DNA of 64,000 bases from Acanthochlamys bracteata (taxonomy: Eukaryota; Streptophyta; Magnoliopsida; Pandanales; Velloziaceae). This document shows, one piece after another, positions 60,084-64,000 of the stretch; position 1 is the first letter of the stretch, and each line of letters starts with the position of its first letter. Below the pieces are notes generated by a model. That model was not told the origin of the DNA. It worked only from the letters and a program-made list of their open reading frames with translations, and ran no database searches. The stretch is taken from contig CM034133.1 in the NCBI GenBank assembly GCA_019914995.1, forward strand, positions 6,014,001-6,078,000, given 5' to 3'. The translations under genes and the position numbers were made by a program.

Positions 60084-60826
60084 GACTCACAGCAACGAAG
60101 AAGAACAGAAGAGAATACAAGAAATACAGAGAGAACATACAAGAAAAACAAAGAGAAACAGCACCAGCAAAAACAGAGATATACAAGAACTCTTTCTTTC
60201 TACACAAACAAGTTTTGCTGTCGATCATACCGAAGAAACCTCTCTCAGCAACCTCTCCGATCATCTCATCTGAATCACATCACGAACACTTAACATTCAT
60301 GAGATAGATCCTGTGCTCAATCTTAGTTTATTTTTGTAATCCTTTTACTGACAATCGTGAAGGTGGTGCCGCGGGCACTGGAAAAGGAAGCTCGGGTGGA
60401 GCTTGGTGTAAGCTCTTAGACCTTGTAATAGAGCTAGCAAATCAGCCAGGAGGACAGGCGTGTCCAGTAGGCTGTTAGGGGTTGTCTTGGCGAAGAAACC
60501 TGGTAGAGTAAGTGTGCTTGGTGAAGTACTTTGCTCTAGGTGTATTTGTAGCTTATTAAAGGTTTAGTGAAGCTTTGGCTCTAGTGATAGAGCGACTGTG
60601 GATGTAGGCAAAAGAGTTTTGCCGAACCACGTTAAATACCCTGAGCACCACTCTTTGTCACTTATGTCAGTAAACACTCTAACTCTCTCTGTCTGCATGT
60701 TACAGCATTGACACAGCTGGCTGTAAGCTCGCTGCCAGTAGGATAACAAACTTAATGAAAATTTTTATTGATTAACTCAATTCACCCCTTCCCTCTTGAG
60801 TTAATCTTGCAGGAATATCTAACAAT

Positions 60827-60838
60827 TGGTATCAGAGC
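60827..60838 (+). other. Primer-binding site of the copia element
   Basis: tggtatcagagc, the usual Ty1/copia site complementary to the 3' end of initiator tRNA-Met, two bases after the LTR end. Confidence 0.85.
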
Positions 60839-60886
60839 AGGCCTCCTAAAATCAAAGGTCTAACAACCTTGAGGTAAAAGATCCTC

Positions 60887-62869
60887 ATGGCTAACCTTGT
60901 TCCTATAGCTTTTGAAGGTAGATCCTCCAACAGACCACCACTCTTTGATGGAACAAACTATGGTTACTGGAAAACCAAAATGACAATCTTCATTCGAGCA
61001 CAAGACTTCATGCTATGGAAGATCATATAAGATGGACCAATCGTTCCAACCAAAACTGGCCCAGATGGAATACGTATCCCCAAAACTAAACGTGAATACA
61101 ATGATGAAGATAACAAGCTCATATCAATGAATGACAGAGCCATCAACCTCCTGTACTGCGCGCTGGATCCTAATGAGTTCAACAGAATCAGTGCTTGCAA
61201 CACTGCCAAAGAAATATGGGATCAGTTGGAGGTAACGCATGAAGGAACCACTCAAGTCAAGGAAACCAGAGTGAACCTAATGCATGAGTATGAAAACTTC
61301 AGGATCAACCGAGGTGAGTCCATTACTCAGATGTTTACTAGATTCACTAACATTACAAATCCTCTAAAGAATCTAGGAAAAGTATTCAAACCTGAAGAAC
61401 TGAAATGGAAGATATTAAGAGTTGTGCTGCCAACATTTGGATCTAAAGTAGATGCCATAGAGGAAAATCCAACTTTTCCTCAAATATCACTGGATGAACT
61501 AATTGGCAAGCTAATGGCCAAGGAACTATCACTAAAGAAAACTGACGAACGTCCTGAAGGGATTGCATTAAAAATCAACGACCAGCAGGTAAGTGATGCT
61601 TCCTCTGATGAAGACATTGCACTCTTAACCCGAAAATTTAAAAGTTTTCTCAGAAGAAACAAGTTTAGAAAAAGAAGGGTTCCTGGAAGAACCAATAAAG
61701 GAGTGGACAGACAAGACACAAACTGCTTCAACTGCAACAAACCAGGACACTTCAAGAACGAATGTCCACTGCTCAAGAGATCGAAATACAAAGACACAAG
61801 AAGAAAAAGAGCTATGGCAGCCTGGAGTGATGAAGATGAAAGTTCATCAGAAGACAGTCAGACTGAGACAGAGAAAAATGAAGAAAGCAACTTATGTCTG
61901 ATGGCAAATCATGAAGATGACAATGAGGTAAATTCTACTGACTATGATGACTCTAATGAACAATTACAAGATGTTTTTGATGAACTGTATGCTAAATACC
62001 TACATGCCAAAACCGACTGCAAAACTATGAAAGTATGCATGCATAAATTTAAGGATGAAAACGAATGTCTGAAAAAGGAAATACTTGTTTTAAAAAATGC
62101 CTTAGAAGACAAAACTAATGCTATAAAAGCCACACTCCATGCAGATTATGATCATATTAACTCTAAACTATGTGCACTGCATATTGAAAATAAACGCTTG
62201 ATTCAAATGAACGAAAAGCTTCATGTCAAACTAAGTGAATGTAAGACTGGAGAACTGACCAGATGCACAGAAAGCTCAAGCATACACATGATAAAGAAAA
62301 TTACTGAGCTTGAGGAGTTGAATGAGGCATTAAGTCGAGAGGTGGATAGGCTGTCATATCCCACCATTCCAGATCTTAAACCATTCATGTCTGATTATAC
62401 CAACATGCACGTAAAAGAAACTAAGCTGATGGAAGAAAATCAAAGACTGCTTCAAGAAAACAAAACTCTGCAGAGTAAGAACCTTGATCTAAAAGCATCA
62501 CTGGCAAGATTTGTAAATAGAAAGGATAGATTAGATGCCATACTGGGAGCTCAACGCAGCCCATACAGAAAGGAAGGAATAGGATTCATTCCAGCATCAA
62601 GGTATGATCAGCCCTCCACAAGCCACTCAGGTATGGTAACAGTAAGGATGCAAAACAAAAATTTAATATCTAAAACATATATAGCAAATAGATTTTACTC
62701 CACAATACCTTTTGTTAAATGTTTTCATTGTGGCAGAAAAGGGCATAATGTTAATTCTTGCTGGTATAAAAAGAACACCAACAAAATAAAAATGATATGG
62801 GTTCCAAAAGGAACATATAACAGCACTAACTCTTTAGGACCCAAAGAAATTTGGGTACCTATGCACTAA
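60887..62869 (+). pseudogene. gag of the SIRE/Maximus-like copia element, one premature stop
   Basis: The frame begins MANLVPIAFEG at 60887. The N-terminal FDGTNYGYWKTKM segment (near 60945) is the conserved copia gag start. Codon 48 is TAA (61028-61030), where an ordinary codon is expected. From 61127 the frame is open for 580 codons. It contains the CHCC knuckles CFNCNKPGHFKNEC (61724-61765) and CFHCGRKGHNVNSC (62720-62761), separated by an acidic, heptad-like stretch. The frame ends in TAA at 62867-62869. Gag builds the virus-like particle of the element. Two widely spaced knuckles fit the long gag of the SIRE/Maximus group. Confidence 0.85.
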
Positions 62870-63310
62870 AGACTTCTTTTGCAGGAAGGAGAGGAGCTAA
62901 CCAGACTGAAATATAGCAAATGGTACTTGGACAGCGGGTGCTCAAGACATATGACAGGAAATGAAAAATGTTTCAGCAGTCTACAAAAACAATTCGGGGG
63001 AAATGTAATCCTTGGAGACAACAGTAAGTGCAAAGTAATAGGCGTAGGAAAAATAGGTAATCCCTCTTCCCTATGCATAGAAAATGTTCTTCATGTTAAA
63101 GGACTAAAACATAACCTAATAAGCATAAGTCAATTATGTGATAAAGGATTTAAAGTCAATTTTGATAATCATTGCTGCTCAATTGTTAATTTGTCATCTG
63201 GAGAAGAAATATTAAACGGAAAAAGGGAAGGTAATGTTTATGTACTCTATATTGATGATCTTCCTAACAACAAAATGTGTTTAGTAGCAAGTCAGCAGGA
63301 AAGCAGCTAG
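62870..63310 (+). pseudogene. Aspartic protease region of the copia element
   Basis: Same reading frame as gag, directly after its TAA. WYLDSGCSRHMTG (catalytic Asp at 62930-62932) is the active-site motif of copia protease. The ILGDNSKCKVIGVGKI and LHVKGLKHNLISISQL segments follow. The frame stops at TAG 63308-63310, just before the GAG-pre-integrase His-Cys region, which continues in another frame. The protease cleaves the Gag-Pol polyprotein. Confidence 0.85.
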
Positions 63311-64000
63311 CTCGCATAGACGTTTGGGACACTGCAACATCAAGATACTATCAAAACTGTCCAAATTAAAAGTAGTAAAGGGACTGCCTGAAGCCAACTA
63401 TAGCTTGGATGAACTATGTGATGCATGTGCCAAAGGAAAACAACTGAAATCATCATTCAAGCACAAGCAGGTGTTAACAACCAAGCAACCATTACAACTA
63501 CTACACATGGATTTGTTTGGACCATCAAGAACAGCAAGCTTGGGAGGTAAGTATTACTGTCTAGTAATAGTAGATGATTATTCTCGTTTCTGTTGGGTTT
63601 ACTTCTTAGCATACAAAAATGATGCCCTGAAAACATTCATATGCTTTTTCAAAAAGATTCAAAAAGAACTAAACCTAAACATCTGTGCTATTAGAAGTGA
63701 TCATGGCAAGGAATTTCAAAACTTTTATTTTGATGAATTCTGTGACTCGAATGGTTTGACACATAACTTCTCTGCTCCAAGAACTCCCCAACAAAATGGT
63801 GTAGTGGAAAGGAAAAATAGAGTGCTAGTAGAAATGGCACGAACCATGCTCATAGAACAGAACCTACCAAAATATTTTTGGGCTGAAGCTGTTAATACTG
63901 CATGTCATATCATTAACCGCGCATTCATTCGCCCCATTCTTAAAAAGACTCCATATGAGCTTCTAAAAGGAAGAACACCAAATATCGGTTACTTAAGAAC
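63311..64000 (+). pseudogene. GAG-pre-integrase and integrase of the copia element, cut by the window end
   Basis: From 63315 a frame shifted by +1 relative to the protease runs open to the last base. It begins HRRLGHCN (zinc-binding His pair), then CDACAKGKQ (Cys pair), then the integrase core with HMDLFGP (first Asp, about 63509), RSDHGKEF (second Asp, about 63698) and PQQNGVVERKNR (Glu, about 63808), and then the KTPYELLKGRTP region. All three catalytic residues are present. Only the frame break at 63300-63315 separates it from the protease. Integrase inserts the cDNA copy into host DNA. Confidence 0.9.

Larger units (their letters stand above)
59310..60824 (+). repeat. 5' LTR of the copia element
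   Basis: It starts TGTTGGAATCACAAGG and ends aggaatatctaaca, with TGTTGGA / TCTAACA inverted ends; it is 1515 bp long. The following attggtatcagagc fixes the 3' edge. The flank before it is aaagg (59305-59309). The matching duplication lies beyond the window, if it exists. Confidence 0.85.
59310..64000 (+). mobile_element. 5' part of a SIRE/Maximus-like Ty1/copia retrotransposon
   Basis: Order: 5' LTR (59310-60824), primer-binding site, gag with two zinc knuckles, aspartic protease, GAG-pre-integrase and integrase. It is cut by the end of the window before reverse transcriptase. Integrase ahead of RT, a long gag with a coiled-coil-like acidic middle, and the tggtatcagagc primer site are those of Ty1/copia, Maximus/SIRE branch. 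Frames are broken by stops at 61028 and 62867 and by a frame change near 63300-63315, so the copy is unlikely to be autonomous. The long open stretches between the breaks show it is rather young. Confidence 0.9.

Noticed and set aside
61480-61797. Minus-strand 105-codon frame within the copia gag
   Set aside because: It is the shadow of the gag frame on the opposite strand.

Overview
The window is nuclear DNA of a flowering plant. It is AT-rich, contains one spliced plant gene with GT..AG introns, and is otherwise mostly transposable elements and their remains. The species cannot be told from the sequence.

Layout. Positions 1-29485 hold a tandem array of a 2.3-3.5 kb unit that I do not recognise. 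Long (about 3.4 kb) and short (about 2.4 kb) units occur, and two neighbouring long-short pairs form a higher-order repeat of about 5.7 kb. One unit carries an intact non-autonomous CACTA transposon (16367-18779) with its target duplication. The last unit is older and more diverged. It is split by a truncated Ty3/gypsy element (19834-24056) and by a solo LTR (24079-26323). Positions 29486-34060 hold decayed pieces: a copia-type LTR fragment, an antisense Ty3/gypsy gag remnant, a foldback element and AT-rich DNA.

Positions 34465-44001 are the only convincing host gene. Eight exons encode a 507-residue dihydrolipoyl acyltransferase (E2) of the mitochondrial branched-chain 2-oxoacid dehydrogenase complex. 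Its introns hold a hAT-type element with an 8-bp target duplication (intron 2), a 61-bp tandem duplication (intron 5) and four adjacent palindromic elements (4.2-kb intron 6).

Positions 44002-59309 are intergenic. They hold two more hAT-type elements with 8-bp target duplications, a solo copia LTR with a 5-bp target duplication, a second member of the solo-LTR family seen at 24 kb, and an antisense Ty3/gypsy LTR with a primer-binding site. Positions 59310-64000 are the 5' half of a SIRE/Maximus-like Ty1/copia element (LTR, PBS, gag, protease, integrase). It runs off the window and is broken by in-frame stops and a frameshift.

How the parts relate. Only the E2 gene looks functional for the host. 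The rest is a layered insertion history that can be partly ordered, because several insertions keep target duplications and the tandem array supplies empty-site copies. I see no new enzymatic system. The most unusual items are the higher-order array with a shared deletion junction, the young/old junction inside it, and the hairpin cluster in intron 6.
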